Assembly (NCBI GenBank): GCA_963715045.1
Contig: CAVQRC010000005.1
Span: forward strand, 1-64,000
Direction: 5' to 3'
Length of the DNA: 64,000 bases
From: CAVQRC01 sp963715045
GTDB lineage: Bacteria > Planctomycetota > Planctomycetia > Pirellulales > Lacipirellulaceae
Numbering within the stretch: position 1 is the first letter of the stretch; every line of letters starts with the position of its first letter. A program made the position numbers and the translations under genes. Of this stretch, positions 10,875 through 19,829 are shown one piece after another. The notes below the pieces were generated by a model. It saw only the letters and a program-made list of their open reading frames with translations, made no database searches and was not told the origin of the DNA.

Positions 10875-13217
10875 GTGTCCGCGTCGTTCGATCGCTGGGT
10901 AGGGTGGGTCGTCGACCGCCCGGTCTGGGCTGTGCTGCTGTTGGTGAGCCTCACGGCGGTGGCCACGCTGGGATACGTCGACGCGCATCTCGTGACGGAT
11001 CTCTTCAAGGTCGAAGCTCCCGGCGAAGAATCCGCCGAAGAGTCCGCTCAGGTGGCCGAACCGCTGCCGGACGTCGAGCCCGTCAATCTCACCGATTCCC
11101 ACGCGGTGTTGCTCATTGAATCGGATGACTTCTTCACGGCCCCGGGGGCCCAGGCACTTCGGCACATCGTCGATGAGCTCGAGTCGCAGGAGTACATCCG
11201 CAGCGTAATGTGGATGGATCGCGTGCCGCTGCTGAATATCTTCGGCCTGCCGGAGCCGTTGTTCCCCCGGAGTGAGGCATCTCCCGAGCGGTACGCGGCA
11301 GCCAAAGACAAAGCGCTGGCCCATCCGCTGGTGGCCGGGCAGTTGCTTTCTGAAGACGGCCGCACGCTGCTGATGCTCGTCAATTTCGACCTGCTGTTTC
11401 TCGACAGCGACGACGACTGTATCACCGGGCTGCGGGGTGCGGCCGAAGCGGCCGCAGCCGAGTTTCCCGACGTCGATTTCTCGTTCGGCGTGACGGGCCG
11501 AGTGCCGATTTACGTGACCGCCCGCCGCGCCCACGAAGAGAACAGTCTGCGGTTTCAGCTTATCGGTTACGGCATGATTCTGCTGATGGCGGTGATTCTG
11601 TTTCGCGGCGTGATCGCGGTCATCGTCGTGGCCCTGGCCCCGGCGCTGGGAGTGTTCTGGACGCTCGGAATGCTGCGATACTTCGATCTCCAGGACAACC
11701 CGTTTAACGACGTGGTCGTACCGGTGCTGTTGAGCCTCGTCGGGTTGACCGACGGGGTGCATTTGATGGTTCAGATCCGGCGTCTGCGGGCGACGGGGCT
11801 GGCACCGCGTGCTGCCGCCCGGCAAGGGATACGCGAGGTTGGCCTGGCGTGCGGGCTGACTTCGTTGACGACCGCGATCGGCTTCGGTTCGTTGACTCTC
11901 GCGCACCACAAAGTCGTGCAGGAATTCGGGTTGAGCTGCGTGCTGGGCGTCCTGCTGACGTTTGTCGCAGTCGTGACCGTGATTCCGCTGGCTTGCTCGA
12001 CGTGGCTGGGGTGGCGAGTGAACGTCGGTCACGAACGGGGGTTGATCGATCGCCATCTCGGGCGGATCGGTGGCCTGGTCGACTTCGTGTTAGCGCGGCG
12101 GACATTCTTCGCCCGGCTTGGCATCGGGTCGACGTTCCTGTTCGTGGCGATTGCCCTGACGCTCCGCCCGGATGAACGGGCGGCCGCGACCCTATCCCGC
12201 AGCAGCGAGCCCGCCCGGACGATGGTGCGGATGGATCGGGCGTTGGGAGGCCTCGAGCCGGGTCACGTCGATGTCTGGTGGTCGCCTGAAATCGAAGCGA
12301 CCGATCCCAGGATTCTCACCGTCGTCGGCAGCGTCGACGCCGTGCTGCGCGACGAAGAACTTATTGGCCACCCGATTTCGATCAGAAACCTGCTCGACGC
12401 CCTGCCCGGAGATCGCCAGGCGGCAGATCGGATGTCGATGCTGGAGTTGCTTCCGCCACCGCTGAAACGGGCCCTGTACACGCCCGAGCGGCGGCACGCC
12501 CGCGTGGCCTTTCGCGTGCAGGACCTGGGGATCGCTACGTACGGGCCCGTCTTCGAAAGGATCCAGGCCGGCCTCGCAGACCTGCACGCGAGTCACCCCG
12601 AATTCACGTTTGAACTTGCCGGTCGAGCGGTCTGGCGATGGGAGAATCTGTATCAGATCGTCGTCGACCTGGCCTTGAGCCTCGGCACCGCGATGCTGGT
12701 CATCTTTGTCGTTCTGGCGATCGTGTACCGCTCGGTTCGCATCGGCTTGATCTCGATCATTCCCAATCTGTTTCCGCTGGCGATCACCGCCACGTTGCTC
12801 GTAATCGTGGGGCAGTCGCTCGAGGTCGTCAGCGTTTGTGCATTCACGGTCTGCCTGGGAATCGCAGTCGACGATACGATCCACTTCCTCACCCGATTTC
12901 AAGAGGAGCGGGCCCGCGGACGCAGCGACGACGAAGCGATTCGTCTCGCATTCACCGGGGTCGGAACCGCATTGATCATGACCACTGCCGTCCTGCTCGC
13001 CGGATTTGCCACGGTCATGCTGAGCGACCTCCGCGACCATCAGATCTTCGCCTCGATGGGTGGCCTGACCATCGCCTCGGCCCTGTTCGCCGACCTGGTG
13101 TTCCTGCCCGCGCTGTTGGCACGTTACGCTCCCATGCGGGGGTCAGGGGCCATGGATCAGGGATCAGGGCACCTGTTGAATGCGGGAATGCAGGTTCGTC
13201 ACGCGAGCGAACCCTAG
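10875..13217 (+). CDS. RND superfamily (MMPL-type) transporter
   Basis: This 780-residue protein starts at GTG 10875, two bases after the upstream stop, so translation is probably coupled to the redoxin fusion. It has the typical layout of two halves. Each half has one TM helix followed by a large periplasmic loop (residues 40-215 and about 430-590) and then five TM helices. Conserved intramembrane acidic motifs are LVGLTDGVHLM in the first half and LGIAVDDTIHFL in the second. It is about the size of stand-alone MMPL/HpnN-like exporters that move lipids or hydrophobic compounds to the cell envelope. The last 25 residues after LLARYAPM do not look like family sequence and are encoded by a copy of dispersed repeat C. 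Confidence 0.9.
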   Translation: MSASFDRWVGWVVDRPVWAVLLLVSLTAVATLGYVDAHLVTDLFKVEAPGEESAEESAQVAEPLPDVEPVNLTDSHAVLLIESDDFFTAPGAQALRHIVDELESQEYIRSVMWMDRVPLLNIFGLPEPLFPRSEASPERYAAAKDKALAHPLVAGQLLSEDGRTLLMLVNFDLLFLDSDDDCITGLRGAAEAAAAEFPDVDFSFGVTGRVPIYVTARRAHEENSLRFQLIGYGMILLMAVILFRGVIAVIVVALAPALGVFWTLGMLRYFDLQDNPFNDVVVPVLLSLVGLTDGVHLMVQIRRLRATGLAPRAAARQGIREVGLACGLTSLTTAIGFGSLTLAHHKVVQEFGLSCVLGVLLTFVAVVTVIPLACSTWLGWRVNVGHERGLIDRHLGRIGGLVDFVLARRTFFARLGIGSTFLFVAIALTLRPDERAAATLSRSSEPARTMVRMDRALGGLEPGHVDVWWSPEIEATDPRILTVVGSVDAVLRDEELIGHPISIRNLLDALPGDRQAADRMSMLELLPPPLKRALYTPERRHARVAFRVQDLGIATYGPVFERIQAGLADLHASHPEFTFELAGRAVWRWENLYQIVVDLALSLGTAMLVIFVVLAIVYRSVRIGLISIIPNLFPLAITATLLVIVGQSLEVVSVCAFTVCLGIAVDDTIHFLTRFQEERARGRSDDEAIRLAFTGVGTALIMTTAVLLAGFATVMLSDLRDHQIFASMGGLTIASALFADLVFLPALLARYAPMRGSGAMDQGSGHLLNAGMQVRHASEP

Positions 13218-13230
13218 ATTCGAAGATTGA
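13138..13230 (-). repeat. Dispersed repeat family C, copy 1
   Basis: In reverse complement this reads TCAATCTTCGAATCTAGGG, then TTCGCTCGCG, CCTGCATTCC and a run of CCCTGATC/CCCCTGAC words. It is homologous to 39569-39694 and 55966-56105. It covers the 3' end and stop codon of the RND gene, so the transporter's C-terminal tail is repeat-encoded. Confidence 0.7.
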
Positions 13231-13508
13231 CCGAGCACTTGCCTTCGTTGACGCAAGGTGGCTTTTGGGTCTCGCCTCTCCGCGCGTCCGCAAAGAACCG
13301 GCGTGATATGAGTCATTCGAACTCATTTTCGCAGGCGGGGAGGCTTCCACTTGGGCCGAAATGGCAACGCGGTGCGCAACGCCATGAAATCGTTTCGCAA
13401 ATCAATGCTGGCGTGTCGTGATCAGCGAAGAGGTGCACTTACAATGCGTTGGCATCGTTCTGTCAATTCCGTCCACCATGAGCACCACCCAGTTCGAGAG
13501 AAGATCCC
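13231..13508. other. Spacer, likely promoter region of the PEP-CTERM pair
   Basis: No gene was seen. Only short out-of-family open frames are present. It presumably holds the promoter of the gene starting at 13509, but I cannot point to a reliable -35/-10 pair. Confidence 0.45.
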
Positions 13509-14447
13509 ATGAGAAAGATCACGCAGTTGTCTGTTGTTTTCACATGTTGCCTGGCCGCCGCGTTTGCCACGTGCGAGTTGCGGGCCGATCTGATCGCGGC
13601 CGACGGCTATGAAATCGGAGTCGATAACTACACCGTGGGTGGTCTCAACGGGCAGACAAGTGTGGCGGCCACCGGCTTCACCGGGGCCTGGTCGGTGTCG
13701 TCGGCGAACCTCGGGGCAGACACGATCACGCTTGAGAACAGCGCGGTGGACTACGAGTCGGGAGGGAAGGGCAAGTTCACTGCGAGCACGGCGTTCTCCT
13801 CATTCTTTCGCAAGGCCGAGCGGACGCTGGATACGGTCGCCGCGCCGGCCAACAACACGTTCTACATGAGCCACCTGGTGAACGCGGGTACGCTGGCGAC
13901 CAACGGGCGCGACGATGAAGGTTACGCGTTCGTCGGCTTTGGCAGTTTCGTCGACCAGGGACGTATTGAAGGCACGGCACCCAATTTGCTAGGAGCATTT
14001 GTCGGCTTCGTTGACAGTGCCACGGAACCTGCCGGTGTCGATCTCGTCCTGCGTTCGCGGACCGGGACCACCGTCCCCACCGCAGTCTCGGACCAACTGC
14101 TCGTGCCTGACGCGGAAAACACTACCTACAACGTCGTGATGGCCCTGGAGTTCAACAACCCGGGCGACACGGTCCGCTACTGGGTCAATCCATCCGACCT
14201 GAGCAGCGAGGCAGCCATGACCGCTTCGTCGACGGTGAACGGTTCGATCGCCGGATTCCAGCTCTCCGCAGTCTCGGACATGAGTCGGCTGAGCGTCGTG
14301 ACCTACGAGTTCGATCGCTCGTTCTTCTGGGACGAATCGCGATTGGCCGATTCGCTGAATGCCCTGATCGGAATCCCCGAGCCGTCGACAGGACTGATCG
14401 CCAGCCTGTTGATCTCGGTCGCGGCCGCTGTCCGGCGGCGGAGATAG
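13509..14447 (+). CDS. PEP-CTERM exported protein
   Basis: An intact 312-residue gene with purine-rich AGAGAAGA nine bases before the ATG. It has a signal peptide (MRKITQLSVVFTCCLAAAFA), then a beta-rich body of about 260 residues with repeated FYMSHLVNAG / GYAFVGFGSF-type strands resembling a lectin-like jelly roll. The C-terminus is a complete PEP-CTERM tail: IPEPS, a hydrophobic helix (TGLIASLLISVAAAV) and RRRR. PEP-CTERM tails are sorting signals processed by exosortase-type systems, so the protein probably ends up at the cell surface or in the matrix. The next gene is a diverged paralogue (FYMSGLINRG, PLNEVLLADA). The body matches no family I can name securely. Confidence 0.85.
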   Translation: MRKITQLSVVFTCCLAAAFATCELRADLIAADGYEIGVDNYTVGGLNGQTSVAATGFTGAWSVSSANLGADTITLENSAVDYESGGKGKFTASTAFSSFFRKAERTLDTVAAPANNTFYMSHLVNAGTLATNGRDDEGYAFVGFGSFVDQGRIEGTAPNLLGAFVGFVDSATEPAGVDLVLRSRTGTTVPTAVSDQLLVPDAENTTYNVVMALEFNNPGDTVRYWVNPSDLSSEAAMTASSTVNGSIAGFQLSAVSDMSRLSVVTYEFDRSFFWDESRLADSLNALIGIPEPSTGLIASLLISVAAAVRRRR

Positions 14448-14513
14448 CCGCGGGGTCGCGACGCACGTTCTGCGGATCATGAAAGTCCTGTTAAACACGA
14501 TTGGAGAATATCA

Positions 14514-15796
14514 ATGCGGTTCATTCGCTTCACGGGAGGTCTGGCGATCGCGGCTGCGATCGCGTCAGCGGAAGTACCGCCACAGGTCAATTGCTCGTCA
14601 GCGACTCGTTTCCCGTCGATGACATGGCGATCGACCAGGAAGCAGCCAATGCGGCGGGCGATTACTTCGTTTCCGCCGAAGGAGACGCAACTGCGTTGGC
14701 CGGTCAGATGCCGCAGGGGATTCTTGGCGAGGATGACTTTTTCGGTTGGGCCGGCAATACGTCGAACTTTCTTGCCGATGCGGGCAATCGCCTGACGCAC
14801 GACGCGGTCGGATACAACGACGGCAGCGGCGGAATGGCCAAGGCCGTCGGCGTGGCAAACGACACTTTCTTGACAAGGTACCGAAATCGCAACCTGCTGC
14901 CGACCAACAGCGAGACGTTCTACATGAGCGGACTGATCAATCGGGGAAGTGGCGGGGACGCACCGAGCTTAATCCGGGCAGCTACGCCCTGATGGGATTC
15001 ACCAACGCGATTACCAACGGGACGCTGCTGGACGATCCTAACGGCCCCGACGGAAATATGTTCGGCCTGACGTGGGGTTTTGGCGGCAACGATTTTGGCG
15101 ACGGATACGATCTGGTGCTGCGGCATCGCGTCAACGACGGGATCGCGATCGGTCCGCTGAATGAAGTGCTCCTAGCCGACGCCACGGCGAATACGAATCT
15201 ATCTCGTGGTTCTCAAGTTCGAACTCAATCAGAACTCGCCTGATGCGAATCGAGGGAATGATGCGGTCACCTACTGGGTCGGCGGCGATCAAACCGGATT
15301 CGACGTTTCAAGCGAATTGACAGCCACCGCGACCGCGGAAGCGACCGGTACGCTGGCCAGCTTCGGGTTTAACACGTCGACCGATCTGACGCGGATTCTT
15401 CTTGCCCAACGGGGCTATGAAGCGCCCTCCGCGTTCTTTGACGAGGCGCGTCTGGGCCTCGATTTTGCGTCGGTCGTGCAGGGCGAGATGATCGCCATGC
15501 TGGCCGCCGACTTCGACGACAACGGAACCGTGAACGGCGATGACTTCCTGATCTGGCAGTCGAATTTCGGCACCCCGAGCGGCGCCACGAAGATGACCGG
15601 CGATGCCAACGGTGACGAGGCGGTCAACGGCGACGATTTCCTGATCTGGCAGTCGGAATTCGGACAGTCACTGCCCGGGGAAAGCGGTGCCGTTCCCGAG
15701 CCGGGGACAGTCGGGCTGGCTGTGCCTGGCTTGCTGGCGTTCGTACTTCGTCGACGTCGACTTCGTTGTGCTGAGGGTGTGGGATCGGTAGTGTAG
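14514..15796 (+). CDS. PEP-CTERM exported protein with dockerin-like repeats, paralogue of the upstream gene (three frame breaks)
   Basis: The start is ATG 14514, preceded by GGAGA. Frame changes near 14590, 14965 and 15200 must be bridged to read through. After the signal (MRFIRFTGGLAIAAAIASA), the body parallels the preceding gene: FYMSGLINRG against FYMSHLVNAG, DGYDLVLRHR against GVDLVLRSR, VTYWVGGDQ against VRYWVNPSD, and SAFFDEARLG against SFFWDESRLA. Unlike its neighbour it carries two dockerin-like loops before the tail (DFDDNGTVNGDDFLIWQ and DANGDEAVNGDDFLIWQ). It ends in PEPGTVGLAVPGLLAF and an RRRR cluster. The two genes form a likely tandem duplication followed by gain or loss of the dockerin segment. 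The three indels are either errors or decay. Confidence 0.8.
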
Positions 15797-16141
15797 TCCC
15801 GACGCTCCGTAGCGGAACTTCAGCAGTACAGATCGCCGCAGCCCTTCGTAAACCGTGTCACGGAGTGCCACGACTACGTGTAGTCCCGACACTCCGTGGC
15901 GGGTTTTTGGGCGTGCAGATCGCCACGGCCATCCAAACACCGTGTCACGGAGTGCCACGACTACGTGTAGCCGCGACACTCCGTGGCGGGGTTTTGGGCG
16001 TGCAGGTCGCCGCGGCTCATCGAAACACCGTGTCACGGAGTGCCACGACTACGTGTAGCCGCGACACTCCGTGGCGGGGTTTTGGGCGTGCAGATCGCCG
16101 CGGCCATCCGAACACCGTGTCACGGAGTGCCACGACTACGC
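15797..16141. repeat. Tandem array of TCACGGAGTGCC palindromes, 87-88 bp period, four full units
   Basis: The core GTCACGGAGTGCCACGACTA occurs at 15857, 15944, 16032 and 16119, giving spacings of 87, 88 and 87. A partial unit precedes the first. Each unit holds an inverted repeat, CACGGAGTGCCACGACTAC against GTAGTCCCGACACTCCGTG, with 16 of 19 positions paired. A less structured linker follows (TTTTGGGCGTGCAGATCGCC). The array sits between two convergent genes, PEP-CTERM (+) and fasciclin (-). Confidence 0.85.
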
Positions 16142-16166
16142 TTGTTCATTAGCAGCATCGCGGCTC

Positions 16167-16835
16167 TTACCGCCCGCTTCTCGCTCTGCCGCCCACGACT
16201 TCTCGTACCGACGACTCGAGGCTGATGTTCGGCACGTCGATCGGAAGCAGTACGCGATTAATCGTGTGCACAATACCGTTTCCGGTCCGCACGTTCAGCG
16301 GCAGAAAGACCCGCGGATTACGGACATCCGGATCGTTGTCTATCAAGACAACGAAGAATGGTTTAAAGGTCGCGCCTTCGAGCAAGGTTTCGATCGGCTG
16401 GCTGAGAAAACTCAACAACACCACCCGAAACAAGGATTTGGATCCCGGCGACACGTGGTACAGCAGCACATTGGTCAGTACCGGGATCGGGTCGTCGTCT
16501 CCGAGGACGGTCAGGGCCTCGACGAGAAACAGCCAGACTTCTTCCTCGTTGTACTGGCCGACGTACCCCAGATCTCTGGCGAGACGATAAAACGCCGAAT
16601 CATTAGGGGCGAACAGCGTGTAGTCCGCATTCTCGTCAGCGAGGGCGCCGGCCAGTTCAGCAGTCACGACGGCTTTCAGCAAGATGTCGTAGTCGAAAGG
16701 ATTCGCGTCGAATCCTGCACCCGTTTCGAGGACGAAGTCGGTGATCGTGTCGGCGGCTTGTACTGAGTTTTCATGGGCCGCGGCGGTAACGCCAATTGCC
16801 GCGGCAAGCAGAATTCGGGTTACTGGAAGCGTCAT
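16167..16835 (-). CDS. Secreted fasciclin-domain protein
   Basis: A 222-residue protein with signal peptide MTLPVTRILLAAAIGVTAAA and a single fasciclin (FAS1) domain. The signatures are DYTLFAPNDSAFYRL, LLYHVSPGSKS and NGIVHTINRVLLP, the expected H1 and H2 motifs. An acidic insertion (EEEVWLFLVEALTVLGDDDP) is longer than in minimal FAS1 domains. FAS1 domains mediate adhesion at the cell surface; nothing here identifies the partner. The C-terminal VVGGRARSGR shows no PEP motif. The gene is convergent with the PEP-CTERM pair across the palindrome array. Confidence 0.85.
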   Translation of the reverse strand: MTLPVTRILLAAAIGVTAAAHENSVQAADTITDFVLETGAGFDANPFDYDILLKAVVTAELAGALADENADYTLFAPNDSAFYRLARDLGYVGQYNEEEVWLFLVEALTVLGDDDPIPVLTNVLLYHVSPGSKSLFRVVLLSFLSQPIETLLEGATFKPFFVVLIDNDPDVRNPRVFLPLNVRTGNGIVHTINRVLLPIDVPNISLESSVREVVGGRARSGR

Positions 16836-17064
16836 CGGTTGATCTCCGTGAGCGATGGGGAGGATGTCCAGGGTGGATGCCGCCTGCCATGTGGCACCGC
16901 CGAAGACCCGGAATTTTCCCAGTCTAGGAGTTCAAAGCGAATCGGCCAGTTATTGGTTGAGAATTGTTGCCGAGCCAGCGAATCAGGCCGCCACTGGCCG
17001 GAGCCTCGCGAGCGGCCATTAGAATGACCGCCCGCGAGTCGTCCGCGATGCCAGCACTAAATCG
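16836..17064. other. Spacer upstream of the fasciclin gene
   Basis: No gene was seen. It contains the 5' region of the fasciclin gene and, from 17065, repeat family B. Confidence 0.4.
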
Positions 17065-17140
17065 TTCTTTTAAAACCCGTTTTCAGGCCTCCCACGGCCA
17101 AGAAACAAGGCCGCAGAACCCGTTCTGCAACGGCTTCTAA
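17065..17140 (+). repeat. Dispersed repeat family B, copy 1
   Basis: It reads TTTTAAAACCCGTTTTCAGG, then CCTCCCACGGCC, GGCCGCAGAACCCGTTCTGC and AACGGCTTCTA. It contains the small palindromes AAAACCCGTTTT and GCAGAACCCGTTCTGC. A second copy lies at 50347-50424. Both copies sit immediately past the stop codon of a gene, so a role as transcript-end structure is possible. Confidence 0.6.
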
Positions 17141-17152
17141 TCCTCTCGGCTG

Positions 17153-18454
17153 TCAATATGTCGCGATGGCATCGATCCCGAACGTAGTCCGATTGCCGCC
17201 CGCGTAGGCGACGTTCGGATCGGTTGTCGTCGGCGTCCAGTCGTAGCGGATTTCCGGACGCACAACCACGTTGGCGTGGGCCCGCAGATTGACTCCGCCG
17301 GTCGCTTCGTAGTAGGAGATGCCGTTACTCTTCCACCACTCTAAGCGCCCGCCGACCTTGACGCAGTCGTTGTGCGTGTAGAACAAGTATTGGTTGATCC
17401 CGACTTGATCGTCCTGGGTCGAATCGATCAGCACCAGGTCGCTCTGGAACACGTAATTGAGTTTTTCGGTCAGCGTGGCATCGGCAACGATGCTGTGGGA
17501 GTAACCGTCCCGCCCACGCAGCCCGAAGTTGCCCGCCGTCGCGATGTAGGTCACCGTGAGGTCTTCATTGGCCGTCAGGCTCAGGCCGCCCAGGAAGCTG
17601 CTGCCGCCGTTGAGATTGTCGAAGCCCGTATCCCACCCGGCCGTCCAGCCTCCGTAGAACGTCGCGTCTTCAAAGCCGCTGTACGTCGCCAACACACCGG
17701 TGTGGGTGAACGGTTCGGAATTGAACATCGTCAACGCGTGGCTGTAGAAGAAGTTGCCCGTAGCGGGGACCACTTCGTAGCCCACAAGCGTGAAGAAGTG
17801 ACCTGCCTTCACCGACCAGTTCCCCGCGCCCACTTCGGCGTACAACTGGGGTATCGCCCACGCGTAGTAGCCGTGATCGAAACCGTTCTGATAGTCCCAG
17901 CTGCCGGGCGGATTGCCGAACGCCTGCGTCTTCTGGCCGTCGGTGCCGTACATCATGTCGACCCGGAACCCCCAGTCGCCGCCCTCTTCGGTGTCCAGGG
18001 CCTTCTCCGCGTAAATCCATCCCTGATGCAGGTTCAGCCGATCCGGCAAGTCGTTGAACGCGAGCAAGTCTCCCGGCGCGTTGGACAGCGGCGTCTGATT
18101 GCTGTGGTAGCCGGCCTGAAACCAGCCGCCGACCGCGATCGTCGGTTCGCGACACGGGTGAAGCTTGTCCCACAGTTTGTCCCACAGCACGAATGGTTCC
18201 CCAAGATCGCACCATCCTCCGCCGCCCGCGCAGCCACATTCGCCGCAATCCGCCGTCGGGCAACAATCGGCAACGGGACCGCAGTCGCTGATCGCGCAGC
18301 CGCAGGAATCGGCCGTGGAGCCACAGTCCACGCTGTAGCTGACGAGTGTTGTTTCGCCCTGACGCTCCGCGGTTTGGCCGACCTGGCCGGAACTGGTCGC
18401 GGCGGACGCCAGGAGTGCCACGCCGCACAGGGCGCTTGTCGACAACATCCTCAT
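17153..18454 (-). CDS. Planctomycete beta-barrel porin with Cys-rich N-terminal segment
   Basis: About 433 residues. I chose the ATG at 18454 because GAGAGGG lies eight bases upstream and a signal peptide follows directly (MRMLSTSALCGVALLASAA). The frame is open a further 41 codons upstream without signal-like sequence. Residues 35-80 form a striking Cys-rich stretch (CGCAISDCGPVADCC, CGECGCAGGGGW). The body is a series of amphipathic strands rich in Gly and aromatics, with the family phrases VGGWFQAGYHSN, LNLHQGWIYAEK and WGFRVDMMYGTD, ending GIDAIATY with a terminal aromatic. This matches the planctomycete outer-membrane BBP2/porin-like proteins. The Cys region could form disulfides or bind metal; that is inference. 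Repeat B follows the stop. Confidence 0.88.
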   Translation of the reverse strand: MRMLSTSALCGVALLASAATSSGQVGQTAERQGETTLVSYSVDCGSTADSCGCAISDCGPVADCCPTADCGECGCAGGGGWCDLGEPFVLWDKLWDKLHPCREPTIAVGGWFQAGYHSNQTPLSNAPGDLLAFNDLPDRLNLHQGWIYAEKALDTEEGGDWGFRVDMMYGTDGQKTQAFGNPPGSWDYQNGFDHGYYAWAIPQLYAEVGAGNWSVKAGHFFTLVGYEVVPATGNFFYSHALTMFNSEPFTHTGVLATYSGFEDATFYGGWTAGWDTGFDNLNGGSSFLGGLSLTANEDLTVTYIATAGNFGLRGRDGYSHSIVADATLTEKLNYVFQSDLVLIDSTQDDQVGINQYLFYTHNDCVKVGGRLEWWKSNGISYYEATGGVNLRAHANVVVRPEIRYDWTPTTTDPNVAYAGGNRTTFGIDAIATY

Positions 18455-18734
18455 GATCTTTACCCTCTCACTGGAATCGCTTGTGTGTTCGAGCCAAACT
18501 CCGGAATCGTCGGTTCCGGCACATCCACTCCGCCAGCATTGATGAATCGGTTCGGACGGCTCAGCTCGTGACGGCATCTGACGGTTTTGCTACCTGGATC
18601 GGTTGTGCCGCGCCGCGATTTGGCAATCCCTGCGGGTTGGGAAGCGGATACCGCGCGAACGCGGATCTGAAGGTTCGAGCCGTGGCTTGCGAGACGCCCG
18701 CTGGCTGAGAAGATACGCAGACTTTTCCGGCGGC
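18455..18734. other. Spacer between porin and potassium channel genes
   Basis: No gene was seen. It holds the porin promoter region on the minus strand and the 3' end of the channel gene. No clear terminator was spotted. Confidence 0.4.
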
Positions 18735-19829
18735 TCAGGAGTCGAGCGTGACGCCGCGGTAAGTGAGCTTCTTCTTGCTGGCCGCGAACCGTTGGGCCAG
18801 TTGCGGAATGTCGTCGTCGTGACCGAGCACGATCACCACGTCGCCGGCGGCGAGTCGCGTTTCGGCAGGCGGGTGCAACTGCGTGCTTCCGTCGGGATGC
18901 CGAATGGCGACGATCAGAAAACCGTGATTGCTGCGGACCTCGATCGCGCTGAGCGGCGTGTCTACCAGGGACGACTCCGGGGCAACTTCGAGTTCGTCGA
19001 ATTGCAGACCAATCTGTCCGAGCTCATCTTTGAGACTGCTCTGGTGGGCAATCTGCTCGAGCAGGTTTTCTGCCGAGGGACGAATGATGAGCTGGGCGAC
19101 TCTCGCGGCCCCGATGGCGGTGGGGAGGACGACTTTGTGGGCCCCGCAGCCGAGCAGCTTTTTCTCGGTGGATGGATTCTCGCCACGAGAGATGATCAGG
19201 ACCTTGGAGTTCATCTCGCGGGCCGTGATCGTGACAAACACGTTCTTGGCATCATCGGAGAGGACCGTGGCGATCGCCGTCGCGGAGTGAATTCCCGCCT
19301 GCTCGAGAATCCGTTCCTCCGTGGCGTCGCCGTTGATGACGAGGTAGCCGAGTTCCTGGGCGGTCTGTGCGCGTTGCTCAGCCGGTTCAATGACGACGAA
19401 TGGCTTGTTGGCCGACTTGAGCTCGCGGGCGAGGATGGCGCCCATCCGCCCGAAGCCACAAATGATGGAGTGCTTGTGGAGTTGCTCGATCTCCCTGGTC
19501 ATCTTTCTCACTCCTAATGCCCGATTGAGTTCACCATCGATCAACATCTGCATGAATCCGCCGACGGTGTAGATTACGGCTCCATATCCGGCAATGATGA
19601 CGGCAATCGTGAGCGCTCGGAGACCGGGCGACTGGACTGGCTGCACCTCGCCGTAACCGACGCCGAAGATCGTGATGATCACCATGTAGATCGAATCGGT
19701 GATCTTCCATCCGGCGGAGACGTAGCCCACGACCGCGATGCAGCAAATGGCCACGAACAACACGACGCCGGTGACGACTTTGCGAAACGGAGTCGAAATC
19801 GATTGCCGGTACGGCGAGGAGTTCTCCAT
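18735..19829 (-). CDS. Potassium channel with TrkA-type RCK domains
   Basis: A 364-residue inner-membrane protein. It has a TM helix (TGVVLFVAICCIAVVGYV), a pore loop with selectivity filter TIFGVGYGEVQP, and a second TM helix (ALTIAVIIAGYGAVIY). An RCK_N Rossmann domain starts at IICGFGRMGAILARELK, with GDATEERILEQAGI binding-site features, and an RCK_C domain covers about residues 270-345 (LSAIEVRSNHGFLIVAIRHP). The filter has VGYGE instead of the commoner VGYGD. This two-TM plus RCK plan is that of MthK/Kch-like K+ channels gated by cytosolic ligands such as Ca2+ or nucleotides. It ends ten residues after the RCK_C fold. Confidence 0.93.
   Translation of the reverse strand: MENSSPYRQSISTPFRKVVTGVVLFVAICCIAVVGYVSAGWKITDSIYMVIITIFGVGYGEVQPVQSPGLRALTIAVIIAGYGAVIYTVGGFMQMLIDGELNRALGVRKMTREIEQLHKHSIICGFGRMGAILARELKSANKPFVVIEPAEQRAQTAQELGYLVINGDATEERILEQAGIHSATAIATVLSDDAKNVFVTITAREMNSKVLIISRGENPSTEKKLLGCGAHKVVLPTAIGAARVAQLIIRPSAENLLEQIAHQSSLKDELGQIGLQFDELEVAPESSLVDTPLSAIEVRSNHGFLIVAIRHPDGSTQLHPPAETRLAAGDVVIVLGHDDDIPQLAQRFAASKKKLTYRGVTLDS

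Noticed and set aside
10869..12056. 395-codon minus-strand frame opposite the RND gene
   Set aside because: It is His/Arg/Gln-rich with no domain and is the antisense shadow of a clear transporter gene.
17372..18571. 399-codon plus-strand frame opposite the porin gene
   Set aside because: No signal or domain; the minus-strand porin has a leader, ribosome-binding site and family motifs.
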